Positions 45,106 to 58,035 of a DNA stretch of 64,000 bases are shown one piece after another. The stretch's first letter is position 1; each line of letters opens with the position of its first letter. The stretch spans positions 36,423,934 through 36,487,933 of the forward strand of contig NC_080670.1 in assembly GCF_030247195.1 (NCBI RefSeq), in the 5' to 3' direction. The DNA comes from Topomyia yanbarensis (taxonomy: Eukaryota; Arthropoda; Insecta; Diptera; Culicidae). A program made the position numbers and the translations under genes. A model generated the notes under the pieces. The model saw only the letters and a list, made by a program, of their open reading frames with translations, did not search any database and was not told the origin of the DNA.

Positions 45106-46084
45106 TCATGCGAATTTCTCTCGGAATTTCGCACGGAATTTCACGTGAAATTTCATGGTATTTGCAATTTCACTAAGAATTTCGCACGGAACTTCACTCG
45201 GAGTTTCGCACGGAATTTCACGTGAAATTTCATGCGGTATTTCACACAAAATTTCAAGTAAAATTTCGAGCGGAATTTCACGAGAAAGTTCGCGCGGGAT
45301 GTCACGTGGACATTCACAAGGAATTTTAGGTGGAATTTCACGCGGAATTTCGAGCGTAAATTCATGTTAAATTTCACGTGGAATTTCACAAGGAATTTCA
45401 CGTGGAATTTCGCGCGGAATTTTGCGCGGAATTTTACAAGGAAATTCATACGGATTTTCGCACGGCATATTGTGCGGAATTTCGCGGGATTTCACGCAGA
45501 CATTCGCGCGGAATTTTGCGTGGAATTTCGCTCGGCATTTCAAAAGAATTTCACGTGGCATTTCAAAAGGAATTTTACATGAAATTTCGCACGGAATTTC
45601 GCGTGGAATTTCCCGCAAGCTTTCTTGCAGAAATTCGAACGCAATTTCAAATAAAAATTCACGTGATATTTCGCATGGAATTTACTTGGAATTTAAAGTG
45701 GAATTTCACGTGGAATTTCAGGCGGAATTTTACGTGTATTTTTGCGAGGAATTTCGCGCGGATTTTCGATCTGAATTTCGGGAAGAAATTCTCGCGGAAT
45801 GTCACGCAGAATCTCACGTTGAATTTCGCACAGAATTTTGCGTGGAATTTAGCGCCGAATTTCACGTGAAATTTCAAGCGGAATTTGACATGAAATTTCG
45901 CACGGAATTTCGCACGTGATTTCGCGCGGAATTTCACGCGGAATTTCACGCGAAATTTCCCGCAGAAATTCGAGCGCAATTTCAAGTAGAATTTCACGTG
46001 ATATTTTGTTTGGAATTTGCTTGGAATTTAAAATGGAATTTCACGCGGAACTTCGCACAGAATTTTACGCGGAATTTCACGTGG
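45106..46084. repeat. Satellite of a 12-bp unit, GGAATTTCRCGY
   Basis: About 80 diverged copies of a 12-bp unit (GGAATTTCACGC and close variants) fill this kilobase. Because 12 is a multiple of 3, all six frames read as four-residue repeats (EFRA/EFHV or GISR on plus, KFRA/KFHV or EIPR on minus), which gives frames of up to 165 residues. A higher-order repeat of about 335 bp is visible: GCAGAAATTCGA at 45627 and 45962. Many units contain CACGTG. No start context, signal or gene structure supports translation. Confidence 0.92.
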
Positions 46085-46541
46085 AAGCGTACACATTCTC
46101 GACCCACAGCTAACTTTACTGTCATACAGAAATTGCCACTTTGTATGGACGGTCGAAAAATGGTAGTGTGTTGAGGAGAGGGTGCTGTAATCCTACTGAA
46201 AGAACTAACTACTAAGTAGTTGGATTAGAGTGGATGCTATGCACATAACCCCCCCCCCCTCCCCAAGTAATGCTATTAGGCCGGGGATGAATCAGGTTCC
46301 GGGCCAAAGTAGTTTGTTTAGCGGGTCGGGTAGCTGTTCAAACCAGTTCCTTGAGTTGTTGGTTTTTCTACATTTTCATTCTTGCTCACTCGACTACTTT
46401 TCCCGCGAATAGACGTGATAGTGGATAGCTCCTTCAACCATCGACGGATCACGACTGGGTGTTTTTGAAAATGTTTATGCTCTCTAACCGTACCATTCGA
46501 AGCCAATGCGTTAAACAAATGTGGCCAAACGCTACTCTAAC
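46085..46541. other. Stretch without gene
   Basis: Includes a C-run near 46251-46262 and opposed frames of about 60-66 residues without motif. Nothing else recognised. Confidence 0.35.
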
Positions 46542-46546
46542 CAACG

Positions 46547-49176
46547 CACAGTGGTCCAGGAAGCGAAATTAGCGGGAAACAATTGTTAACGCATTCATCT
46601 TTAGGTTTAGAGATTTGGTATCTTAGAAACATTTATTGTGCGTGACAAACAGCATCTTTTGGTTGAAACGGTTTTAGGGTGGCCCTTAAAATGTCAAAGT
46701 TGTAGACATTATTTCAAATTATAGTTCAGAGAGAATGATACTTTCTTCTGAAATATTCTAGAACAATTAATTCTGAGCAACTTTGTTGAAGATACTAACT
46801 TTGTATCTCAAACCGTTTTCATTTTATAGTGAGTTCCATATCATAACTTAGGGTGTCTCTCAAAAAAGCAGTTTTCTCCGTACAGTTTTTTAATATGATT
46901 TTTCTCACAAAAGTACTCTTCAGTGTACTTTTAGAGGATGATTAGAGGCAACTTTTGCTGAAGAAAGAAAATTTTTATCTTGTCTAGTTCAAAAGTTATA
47001 CTTAATTTTCACTTAAAAATACGCTCTTTTCAAATGTCGATATCTCAAAAGGGGGCAAACGAAAATTGATAATTTTGATTGCATTTGAAAGGCTGTACTT
47101 TTGCCTACAATATATTGAACAATTGGAGAACGCTTTTTTGTCTTTCTCAAATAAATCAAATTTAAGTAAAAGCATTTTTGCGTATAATCCTACAGCGCTC
47201 ATATTAAAAAATATTTGTTTTACGCGGATTCTGTGAATTCTTGTCAAAACTTTTCAAGTATCACATACATTTGGAGGTTTTTCATATTGCAAATAGGGTG
47301 ATGACCCTATTTTGGGCTCACTCGTTAGGGTGGCACACTCTATCATTAATTACTAGACCTATGTACAATCGTTGAAATGCATATAAATTATGATCAATGT
47401 GTTAGGGTCAATATATTTGCTTTATTCCTGAGAACCATTATATTAAATAACCTGTATACGAGTGCAATAGAAACTAGAATCGCTTTCCTCTTACTTCCAC
47501 CCTACCATACCACCAACAAACATAATGGAGCTATCGAAAATACAAATATACACTGAAGTCTTTTTAGGCGTTTTTTTATGCGCGCATCCCCTACATAAAG
47601 AAGCCTAAGTGTACAGTATGTAAAATAATTAAAAACACCCTCGTTCTTTTCTATTTAATCCCATTACCACTACTAGACTGCCACACTTTATTACGACGGG
47701 TAACTTATTTAGTTTTTTATTTGTTGGCTGTGAAACGGTATATCAAAATTTTTAAAAGAATGCTCATCGTACAATACAACAAACCTTTCCTATGACCAAA
47801 ACTACTGAAACGATAAAGGGGTGTCTTTAATTTTTTTACATACTGTATATAGGAATTGTTTCATTCGCGCAATGCTCTGTTTTCATCTTCGTCGATGAAG
47901 ATGATCCCATTAATTTTTGTAGTAGAAGATTAGTTTGATGATTTAAAAACCACAATAAACGCGTCTTTTAAAGTTTACTGCTAGTGTGTGTAATACTGGA
48001 AATCGTTACATCTTAGCTGCAATGAGTCGAACTCTCATCAGTTCCCCATTTGATAATCGAAATCATGCTTAGTTTCTGGGTTTCAGTATTGCACTTGATA
48101 CACTCAATTAAGCTCTTTGCAGAGTGGTCTACCAATTCTACGACAGTCGTTTTAAGTACTTGAATGATTCTCTTATTTCATTTAAAAATATTAAAAACTA
48201 TGTTGAATAATTTGATGCATTTATATAACAGAAGGATATCAGATTTTTTTTACTTCAACAATATTGTTATATGAAGGTCAATTTTGTTTTTTTGGTTTGA
48301 GGTTAGTAGATTGCAGATCTTGATACTGCTACCTGCTGAGACCGTTCCTGCAAATGAACCAAATCGCTTGTAAATTTGTGTAGATTTTGGGAAATCTTGG
48401 CAACAATTGAAAGCAAATTATAGGTCAAGTCATTGGTGATTGGTGGTATTTACCTTATCTGCATTATGAAAAACCTCCAAATGAATTCACAGAATCAGCG
48501 TAAAACAAATATTTTTTAATATGAGCGCTGTAGGATTATACGCAAAAATACTTTTATTTAAATTTGATTTATTTTAGAAAGACAAAAAAGCGTTCTCCAA
48601 TTTTTCAAAATATTGTAGGCAAAAGTACAGCCTTTCAAATGCAATCAAAATTATCAATTTTCGTTTGCCCCCTTTTGAGATATCGACATTTGAAAAGGGC
48701 ATATTTTTAAGTGAAAATTAAGTATAACTTTTGAACTAGACAAGATAAAATTTTTCTTTCTTCAGCAAAAGTTGCCTCTAATCATCCTCTAAAAGTACAC
48801 TGCAGGGTACTTTTGTGAGAAAAATCATATCAAAAAATTGTACGGAGAAAACTGCTTTTTTGAGAGACACCCTAAGTTATGATATGGAACTCACTATAAA
48901 ATGAAAACGGTTTGAGATACAAAGTTAGTATCTTCAACAAAGTTGCTCAGAATTAATTGTTCTAGAATATTGCAGAAGAAAGTATCATTCTCTCTGAACT
49001 ATAATTTGAAATAATGTCTACAACTTTGACATTTTAAGGGCCACCCTAAAACCGTTTCAGCCAAAAGATGCTGTTTGTCACGCACAATAAATGTTTCTAA
49101 GACACTAAATCTCTAAACCTAAAGATGAATGCGTTAACAATTGTTTCCCGCTAATTTCGCTTCCTGGACCACTGTG
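46547..49176. mobile_element. Transib-like element, ~690-bp inverted arms, 5-bp TSD
   Basis: The ends CACAGTGGTCCAGGAAGCGA and its exact complement are flanked by CAACG at 46542-46546 and 49177-49181. Arms of about 690 bp (46547-47245, 48485-49176) pair at very high identity. The loop (47246-48484) holds a Tc1-type MITE. A CAC-starting terminus with a 5-bp, C/G-bounded duplication is the Transib pattern; the first seven bases equal the V(D)J heptamer CACAGTG. No transposase frame. The superfamily call is an inference from ends and TSD. Confidence 0.75.
47614..47845. mobile_element. Tc1/mariner-type MITE nested in the Transib-like loop
   Basis: CAGTATGTAAAATAATTAAA with AACACCC at left and GGGGTGTCTTTAATTTTTTT with ACATACTG at right, between TA dinucleotides (47612-47613, 47846-47847). 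CAGT-type ends plus TA fit the Tc1/mariner superfamily. 232 bp, noncoding. Confidence 0.8.
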
Positions 49177-49181
49177 CAACG

Positions 49182-51564
49182 GCTTCGAATAGGAAGGGTG
49201 ACGATTAGAATAATCTGAAAAGAAAAGTTTTGCATTCGATAATGTCCCAACCGGATTATAAAAATATAAGCTTTTAGCTTTGACATATTCCAACCTTTTC
49301 TTTCATTAAATTCCAACATACACACAAATGAGCACGTTCGATAATCCCACGACGCGATAAGGCATATTTACACTGCCATCTTGGTTCGAGTCAATTCTGG
49401 GTAACAAATTTTTTTTTCGCACAAGCGTTCAAACCTTGGATGGGTATTGAACTACATTTCATCCGAACAAAGCAGCATTTTCTTTTGTACAACAAATTTC
49501 TTTCGTGCTGGCAAATGTGTACCTAAAGATTTTACATACGACTTGGATAAAAAAAATCTCCTTTCTTAACACAAAACCACACGTGGAGTTTGCTTCGCTA
49601 CGCTCTAATGGACAAATCTCTCATTCCCTTGTGGCCAAAAAAGGTACACACAATGTGTTTTCCTCCGGTAAATAGCAAGTGCTTTCAACTTCGGTATCAA
49701 ATATCCTCCATATTAGCAGCAACCACAATAACACCTACAACATTCACGTTGTCTGATGGTGAAAAGCCGCGATCCAAGCTCAGGCGAATTCGAAGCTACA
49801 GGTCTATTGGTTACACCAAACCAACTAAACTGTGCAAAAGAAGAAATTTGATTTCCTTCGCTTTCCTCGCATTGGTACGGACAATGTGTTGCTTCGCCGT
49901 AGGGTAACTGTTCCCTAATACATCGCAGCACTTTTATTCATCCCACCTGTTAAACCCACAAAATTAAACAAAAAATCACCCTATATATCGTATATTTATT
50001 CCAACTTACATGCAATCCTTTGATCGTAGAGCGAGTAATCAATGAAATAATGGCTCACTCTAACTAATGAGACGAAAAATGGATCGTTTACCATATTTAT
50101 GCTTCCGCTCAACCTTGCCGCACAATTAAACAATCTTGTGAAAATGCGAGAAGCGAGCAAACCGTGGACACATAGCCGCGTCGTCGGCCGTTCCGGTATG
50201 CCGTCTGGTCCCCGGCCGGCATGTTTGGGGCTCCCAATATGTAGGACAGAAAATGTGTTGTTTTGTTTACTACGCGAGTTAGGAGTAAAACAAAGAAACT
50301 AAGTGGAAACGAATAAATTGTTGTGGAAAGTACGAACTCGGCCGAATGAGCACCTGCCGCTGATATTATTTAGTGGAGCTTTTGATCAAATAGAACACTA
50401 ATTGGTTAGAGAACTGCCATTTACTTGAATCTTCATTTCTTCGAACAAGTTTGTTCTTTGTGGAAGAAAACTGTTTTGATAGCATATAACTTAAAAATCG
50501 CCTGGCTGTCCATAACTTTTAAACGGGCTATGCTATTTGGAGACATTTAAAAATAATCGCTACTACACAGAAAAAAAAAAAACATTTTGTAATTATTCGT
50601 TTATTTTAATGCACATATTTGGTGCATGAATATAAATGTAAAATTAAATTCCACCACAAATACACAATTTTACGTGTTTCAGCATCAACACTTAGCTCAT
50701 CAAGGTCGTGACTGACGAGCCATTGTATATAGGTGCAAAGTATACTAAGAATGTAATAGACATTTCTACAATCATATTGAACATAACCAGCTATGGAATC
50801 GATGTTCTTAAGAAATGAGAAAAGGCATAATTGCACCACTAGGTGGCTTTTTTCTAGTTTACGTTTGGCTTGAGATTCAGTTCGTGCGGTTGGCTGCAAC
50901 TCTGTTGTTGATCTTGACTAGCTGAAATTGCAGAAATCTAACGGCAAGTAACGAGAAATGGTTGTGAAAATATTTAAAAGAAAGCCCGATTAAGGATAAC
51001 TCAATTGCATTTTTCAAATTATTTTTTTACTGAAGTGAATCTAGCTACATGAAAAAAACAAAGCAATCTCGAAACAATTACTCGAGAGTAGAAAACAAGA
51101 TTAAGTTACAACAGAAAGCTATAGATTTTAGTCTCGAAGAAAATATGAAATAATTTTGACCGGCCCAAAATAAGCGTTAACCGTTCCAAATTCTTTATAT
51201 TTTTACCCGGGGTTCTTTTCCAAAAAAAAAACAGTTTTATAAAAGAAATGACCATTTTCGTATTCTACGAAATCTTTCTAGATCAGCATTGCTGTATGTC
51301 TGGGCGATATGTATTAACGAACGTGTGCGATTTTACGTCAATTTACCTCAATTAGCTGCAGAAGAGAACATAAGTGGGCTCATATAAAAAAAAATCGGAA
51401 GCAGCTGATGACCGATTTTTTTTGAAGATAGGAGCGTCAGATAAACTTGCGACAAATTTGACTCACAGAATGCTTTCACTTAAATTAGATTCTTGTGTAT
51501 CGGCTCTTTCTACAAAATGATCAAAGTGTACCTCAGGGCAGCAATCGGTGTCAACTGTTTTTCA
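49182..51564. other. Long stretch without firm gene
   Basis: GTAGGGTAACTGTTCCCTAA at 49900 with ATTCATCCCACC resembles the left end of the TAGGG MITE at 13264, but no right end follows. A 97-residue minus frame (50606-50899) contains YYILSILCTYIQ and WWNLILHLYSCTK; it reads like a fragment of a repeat, not a gene I know. Other frames are short and opposed. Confidence 0.35.
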
Positions 51565-51569
51565 CATTG

Positions 51570-53830
51570 CACTATGGTCCCAAAGCTGTATTTAGGAAGA
51601 CAAAACTGTTTGCGCCAAAACCGTTGGTCTTAGATATATAGTATCTTCGGCAAATTTCTTAGTACTTTCTTGCCGATTTTTTATATTAGTTGAATTAGGG
51701 TGGTCCTTGTGGTTAGGGTGTTCAAAGTATCAACTTCTTAGATATGTAAAATTTAGCTACATAATGCTCTACAAAGTTATAAATCAATCAAATTGAAGCA
51801 ACTTTTCTTAAGAAACTATGTGGCTATCTCTAATGGTTCATGTGCTATGATTTTTGCAATATTTAAGGTAGGGTGGCTCTTTAAAATTGGGTTTTCTATT
51901 AATATCTTTTTATGTGGTAATTTCTCGTTAATACTTTGTTCTAGCGAATTTTAGAACTTTTGTAAATACACATTTTTGCCGAAGCAATGAAGTTTCTATC
52001 TCTTTTGTTTGCATAGTTACAGGCGATTTTCAAAACAAAAATGGTTTTTTGAAAGCTATATATCTTCCAACATTGCAAATGGATTTTCAATCTTTTAATT
52101 TCATTTGAGAGATCGGAACTTTTATAGTTTTTGGTGAAAAAACAGCGGGAGCGTTATTTCTGTAAAATAAATATTTAATTTTTGAAAATGGTGTATTTTT
52201 CAACAAAAATCGTTCATAACTTTTCAAATAGACGAGATAATAACTTTGTTACTTCCGTAAAAATCTTCGCCATGCAAAGTTCTAAAAGTGCTGCAAACAA
52301 AGTATTTACGATAAACCAATGTATGAAGTGACAAATGAAAAATAGTGATTTTAAGAGGTCACGTTTTCATCGCTCAATCTCTTATGGTAAAATCAATTGA
52401 GAAAAAATTTAATGTGTGTTATAATGAAAATCTATTGAATATGTGACACTGTTTGAAAACACAACATTTTACCGTGAATTCACAATAGAATTAATAGCGT
52501 ACTATAGTAAACTCTAAATAAAAGTTATCTATTACGGGGCCAATAAAGCAAGTACCGTCATCATGCATTATATAGATGCTAGGGAATTATGCTTTATGAG
52601 TTATTTTACCAGTTCGCGGCTAGCGATTTTCAGACCTCTTACTTTTATTTGTTACAAAAAAATGAGAATCTTTCCTTAACTTACCCACAGCCGTCATTAT
52701 AGTCGATAATTAATTTATACTTTTAAACATTGCATAAATGTTGGAAAAGCATACAATAATTTCCGCTGCTATGAATAACAAACTCGTTGCAAGATTTTAA
52801 AACTAAAACTAAAACATTTTCTTTCTAGCACTCGTTTTGAGCGCTAGTCCAAACCAAAAAAGATTTACCTAAATGAGCATAGATAATTTTTGTTGGCTGA
52901 TTTAGAATTAACGATAGTTTGCAGCTAACACTACTGTAAATCCACTGTACTACTTAGATGTACGGTAGATTGTTCTTCCAAAAACGTTTACAAATCCAAT
53001 AGAATTGTCATGACATTTGGTATTATCACATTCAATGACTATTTCTCAGTTGATTTTACCATAAGAGATTGAACGTTGAAAACGTGACCCCTTAAAATCA
53101 CTATTTCTCGTTTGTCACTTCATACATTGATTTATCGTAAATACTTTGTTTGCAGCACTTTTAGAACTTTGTATGGCGAATATTTTTGCTGAAGTATCAA
53201 TTATTATCTCGTCTATTTGAAAAGTTATGAACCATTTTCAAAAATTAATTATTTATTTTACAGAAATAACGCTTCCGCAGTTTTTTCACCAAAAACTATA
53301 AAAGTTCCGATCTTTCAAACGAAATTAAAATATTGAAATGCAATGTTGGAAGATATATAGCTTTCAAAAAAAACTATTTTTGTTGTGAAAATCGCCTGTA
53401 ACTATGCAAACAAAAGAGATAGAAACTTCATTGCTTCAGCAAAAATGTGTATTTATAAAAGTTCTAAAATTCTCTAGAACAAAGTATTAACATATAAAAA
53501 AAATTAATGCAAAACCAATTTTTAAAGAGCCTTAAATATTGTAAAAATCGTAGCACATGAACCATTAGAGATAGCCACATAGTTTCTTAAGAAAAGTTGC
53601 TTCAATTTGATTGATTTATAACTTTGTAGAACATTATGTAGCTGAATTTTATATATCTAAGAAGTTGACACTTTGAACACCCTAACCACAAGGACCACCC
53701 TAATTCAACTAATATAAAAAAATCGGCAAGAAAGTACTAAGAAAGTTTGCCGTAGATACTATATATCTAAGACCAACGGTTTTGGCGCAAACAGTTTTGT
53801 CATCCTAAATGCAGCTTTGGGACCATAGTG
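51570..53830. mobile_element. Second Transib-like element, ~800-bp inverted arms
   Basis: The ends CACTATGGTCCCAAAGCTG and CAGCTTTGGGACCATAGTG are flanked by CATTG (51565-51569) and CACTG (53831-53835), 4 of 5 matching. Arms 51570-52412 and about 53040-53830 pair with small indels. In each arm, the heptamer-like CACTATG is followed, after exactly 23 bp, by ACAAAACTG, close to the RSS nonamer ACAAAAACC. The first element (46547) shares CAC..TGGTCC. No transposase. The loop 52413-53039 has no recognisable content. Confidence 0.72.
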
Positions 53831-53835
53831 CACTG

Positions 53836-54578
53836 GTTCACTCTTAGGACTGCGTTTGTAAATTTATGGGTGCTACAACGTTCACTTAATTGCGGGGGTG
53901 TTTCAATGTTGGCGAGATCGCGGGCGTAGGTATGTGCAAATGATTGCAATGCATGTCCGCGTTTGTCATCAGGTTTGCGTTATGGCGAAGGCCACGAGCA
54001 TTTGTACGTGTGGAATGGGAGAGATTGTAAGTGTATATGAGAGAATATCCACGCGCACAGAACCTTAGACAGAACGTCACCACGAACGACATTTTGTTTG
54101 TTTTTTCATCTTGAAAAAAAAATGTAAATGAAGACGAAAATATAGGCTTTTTGAATCATAAAACTGTTTCCATGTTTTATTATTGGCCTACAAAAAAATT
54201 CCAAATTTTGCTCTCTTTTTGGTTGTTTGCATGAAAATCTCCCCTCACTGGCATTGTAAGCGAACACGCAACCGCCTGGTGATGCCAATTGAGCTGATAA
54301 TGTTTTAGACTGAGCAAACTATTTTCTGTTTGTTTAGTATTTATTAGACCAACTAGGAAACTAGTGCACAGTGCTCTTAATATGCGTGGGGAAAACGGAT
54401 GATCTTGTCTGAGTGGAACGATGACTTCAATCATGTATGAGGGTTCAGAATTGACAATTCGCGAGAAGGATCGAAAACCAGTTACCAGTTTCCTTCGGTC
54501 ATTTTAGCACGAAAAACAAATGCCTTATTGCCATTTTCTTGTTTTGCTTTTAGTTCATTGAATATTGTTCGTTATATT
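53836..54578. other. Stretch without gene
   Basis: Minus frames of 60-84 residues overlap each other with no motif. Poly(A/T) run near 54113. Confidence 0.35.
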
Positions 54579-55500
54579 TTTGCCTATCTCAATAGAACGG
54601 TATTGCAATTGCTCTGAAAACCGACTTTTTAACGGAGGCCCAGAGGGCCGAGTGACATATACCATTCGATTCAGTTCGTCGAGTTCGGCAAATGCCTGTG
54701 TGTGTATGTGTGTGTGTATGTGCGTCTGTGTGTGTGTACGCGAACACAATCTCACTCACTTTACTCAGAGATGGCTGAATCGATTTTCACAAACTTAGTC
54801 CCAAATGAAAGGTGCAACGTTCCCATAGGCCGCTATTGAATTTCTAATGGATCCGACTTCCGGTTCCGGAATTACAGGGTGATGAGTACGATCACGCAGA
54901 AAATGTGGATTGTAATAAATTCTACAATGAATGTATAATGGTGAAATCTTTTCCAAAATGTGACCACAACTGCTTCGATTTGTAGCACTAGGTCACTAAC
55001 AGCCATTCAAAGTCTTTTTGGTCACATTGGCCACCATCATCGGTTCCGGAAGCCCCGGCGGAAGTATCCAAATTCAGAATAACAGTCACTTCGGTTTCTC
55101 GGAGATGGCTAGACCGAATCAACCAAACTTAAATTTTATCCCCAACCGACTTCCGGTTCCGGAGTTGCGGGTTGTGGCGTGCGATCACATAGCAAATTGT
55201 GATTCAAACCGATACTCCCATGAAAGCAAAAAAGGTAAAAATTTCGCAAAAATGTCTCTTAAACAACTTAAATTTGCAGTTATAGGCCACCGACGGCCAA
55301 ACAAACTTTCGTTGACTACATTGACCACCATAGACATCTTTCAAAACTAGCAAACTCATATCAGTTTCTCGGAAATGGTTGGGCCGATTTTCACAAACTT
55401 AGTCCCAAATCATAGCTATATTATCCCCACAGATGTCTATAAAATTTCGCACGGATCGCTTATATGGTTCCGGAAATATAGACTGAACCGTCCGGTCACA
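54579..55500 (+). repeat. Unclassified interspersed repeat, TTTGCCTTTCT end
   Basis: Begins TTTGCCTATCTCAATAGAAC with GGAGGCCCAGAGGGCCGAG and GAGATGGCTGAATCGATTTT. The block GACTTCCGGTTCCGGAATTA followed by GTGATGAGTACGATCAC recurs in diverged form near 55147 (ACTTCCGGTTCCGGAGTTGC) and 55470, so the body is a tandem series. A TG microsatellite (54697-54738) sits inside. The inverted relative at 57796-58035 shares the end. Common in Aedes to my knowledge; class not certain. Confidence 0.6.
54697..54738. repeat. (TG)n microsatellite with TA/TC interruptions
   Basis: TGTGTGTATGTGTGTGTGTA and TGTGCGTCTGTGTGTGTGTA in succession, inside the repeat at 54579-55500. Confidence 0.9.
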
Positions 55501-56295
55501 TATGAAATTCCCATATAAGCCGGAACCCAAAATTTTTTCAAAGGGGGAAGGAACCCAATGAAATTTCAGAAATCGAATTCGTATTTTTGATGCCAAACAT
55601 CTTTAAAATGCATGAAACGTCGAGATTTTATGTTATCACGAAAAAAAAAATTCATAAAAATCGACTTTTCGGGACTTTGCCGATTTCGCACCTTTTTTCA
55701 GTTCAATATTACCGTGGCTGTTTTTTTTCTTTTACAAAATTTTAGAACTCGAATAATGATTTCTTTTTTTGTATATAGTTGTCATGTCATGTATAATAAT
55801 AAAATGTAATATATTAGGGTGGGGCATTGTTATATGGAAAAACGTAATCATAAACCTAATCAACCGAGCACAGCACTTTTTTGGTTTCATTTGGGGTTCC
55901 AAACAACTGTGCAAAATTTGGGGTCAATTGGCTTTGACCCGGCGTAGCGCATTGCGTTTGAAATTTGTATGGAAATTAGTATAGGAAAACCTACTTTTTT
56001 GCATTTTCAATTTTACAGACTACAATTCTTCCAGCAGTACACCAACACCAAGTGTAGTCCAGGATATGCTGAACAACTTTGCCGAAGGATGCATGGTGCT
56101 AGAATATTTCTACAACAAGTTATAGCTGTTCAAAGTTTGATAGATCGAATTAATTGCCAAAAATCTCATTTTTATTGCCAACACTGCGGGTGTACCAATG
56201 GTATTTCATATAGTATTCCAAAATAACAATATATATTTTAGATTTACCACATTGGTATGTTTGGATGAATTATTCACAAGCCTTAGCTCAATTTC
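55501..56295. other. Stretch without gene; one-ended repeat at 55814
   Basis: TTAGGGTGGGGCATTGTTAT at 55814 looks like a DNA-transposon terminus, followed by words such as GGCGTAGCGCATTGCG. I found no matching inverted end, so it is truncated or mis-read. The 71- and 85-residue plus frames here are unrecognised. Confidence 0.35.
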
Positions 56296-56793
56296 ATGGG
56301 CGTAGGTAGTTTCGCAATAGGGCGTAGTGAGGGTAGAGGGAGGAGGGAAGCTTCAACATATAGAAATTCTAACTGAAATAACTGATATCTTGTCGAATTG
56401 AAATGTTCAGATGAATTATTTTAAAACATTTGCACAATGTCCTATGCATAATAGTATCGATGAAACGAAACATACAGTATCCCTCTGCATTGACTTTATA
56501 TCAATGGAAGTAAAGTTGCAGACTGAATCGACTGATGTCGAGTTGATATGTCAGAGGAATGCATTGATTATATTTCAGTTTAATACGCACTATGATTTGA
56601 TAGGATGCTCTTTTCGATGTTGTTCGATCAGCTGAAGTAAAAATTGCTGTTGAACTGGGGCTCTTGTGGGTTGTGTAAATGTTGTAAAATAATTCATCTG
56701 AACATTCCAACTCGATAAGATTTCAGTTATTTCATATTTAAAAGTCTCCCCCTCTCCCCCACTACGCCCTATTGCTAAACTACCTATGCCCAT
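56296..56793. repeat. Palindromic MITE, ATGGGCGTAGGTAG ends
   Basis: ATGGGCGTAGGTAGTTTCGC and CAATAGGGCGTAGTG at left mirror CACTACGCCCTATTG and CTAAACTACCTATGCCCAT at right. Pairing extends about 125 bp into each arm (AATGTTCAGATGAATTATTT and its complement). 498 bp; no TSD resolved; no coding capacity. Confidence 0.75.
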
Positions 56794-57795
56794 ATCAATC
56801 CGATATAATTTTACAACTTCGCCCAATTTCCCCTTCCTAGCAGATCAAAATAAGAGCTGAATTTTTCTGTGGCTCGAACAAGAATTCTAATGTAAAGTGT
56901 AAGATAAATTTATTTGGCCTTCCGAAGTGAAACAGACCGGAACAAGAAGGTCGCATGGACCGGGAGAATCCAATAAGTCATCCGGTGAAAGTCTGCTTCA
57001 AGTAGCAGCTTTACAAAAGATCCATTTTCGACGTGCAGAGGGAGCAAGAAATTGTCCGAAAAAGGCTGCGACTTATCTGGTGGGTGGTTTATTTCTAGCG
57101 AGAAGGTGAAGGAAGCGAACAAGCCGTGATTGAAGGTTGCGGCTTTGGTGCTATTATCGGTCGGTAAGTAGAACGAATTAAACTGTGGCTGGATCCGTTT
57201 AGTATTCAATTAATTATGCATGCTTGAAGCAGTTTTCGAAACCTGATTCGATGGGTGGTGTATAATTATGTCAACCAAGGATAAAACAAAAATCATATGA
57301 AAGCAGATTCAGTATAAATATTGAAATTATGTTTAACATTGTTATTAGTCTAACTTTTTTATTGATAGGTTGTTATAGATACAATATTATTTAAAAACTT
57401 TTTCCATGCTTTAACGAAATTATTGATTTAAAGATTAATAAAAGAAGAACCGCAAAATCGTCTGGAACAGAGGTATTCACCATCAACAACAAATCATTTA
57501 GATTCAAAAAGCATATAGACAATGAACTACTGTTTCTTGATGATGGCTCCAAATATTACCGAAACGTTGGATAATTATAAAATTACGATAAATTTATTAT
57601 ACCGCATACTTCAACCCGTAACACAGGAACCAGAACTGCACAGGAACTTAGCAACTTTCCCGAAGCTTCCGTTTCCGCCAAAGGTGTCCAAAGTGGTCAA
57701 TGTGGGTTTGATTGGGCATCACTGAGTTGAAACTATAAATTCAAGCAATTTAGAACATATTTTATGAAGTTTTTCATCTTTTAGGTAACAAGCTT
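56794..57795. other. Stretch without gene; hammerhead-like motif at 57536
   Basis: A 99-residue minus frame (56910-57209) has no motif. At 57536-57570, TTGATGATGGC and ACCGAAACGTTGG have the spacing of a Penelope-type hammerhead (expected CTGATGA ... GAAAC; first base differs). Confidence 0.4.
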
Positions 57796-58035
57796 TTCAT
57801 CCCATAACTTCGGAACCGGGAGACGGAATTGAATGCAGTTCAGTAGCAGCCTATGGAGACTTTGTACCTTTCATTTGAGACTAAGTGTTGCGAAAATCGG
57901 TCTCATACACATACGGACATTTGCCGAATACGGCGAACTGAGTTGAACAATATAGGAGACTCTGCTCTCCGGGCCTCGATTAAAAAGACGATTTTCAGAG
58001 TGATTGCATAGCCTTTCTATAGAAGAAAGGCAAAG
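57796..58035 (-). repeat. Unclassified interspersed repeat, inverted partial copy
   Basis: On the minus strand it starts CTTTGCCTTTCTTCTATAGA and contains CACTCTGAAAATCG, CCCGGAGAGCAGAG and the TTTGCCTTT end. It ends near CCCGGTTCCGAAGTTATGGG. Same family as 54579-55500 but only about 240 bp long. Confidence 0.6.

Noticed and set aside
45378..45997. Phe-rich frames of 112-165 residues on both strands
   Set aside because: They arise because the satellite unit is 12 bp, so every frame stays open; there is no start context or gene structure.
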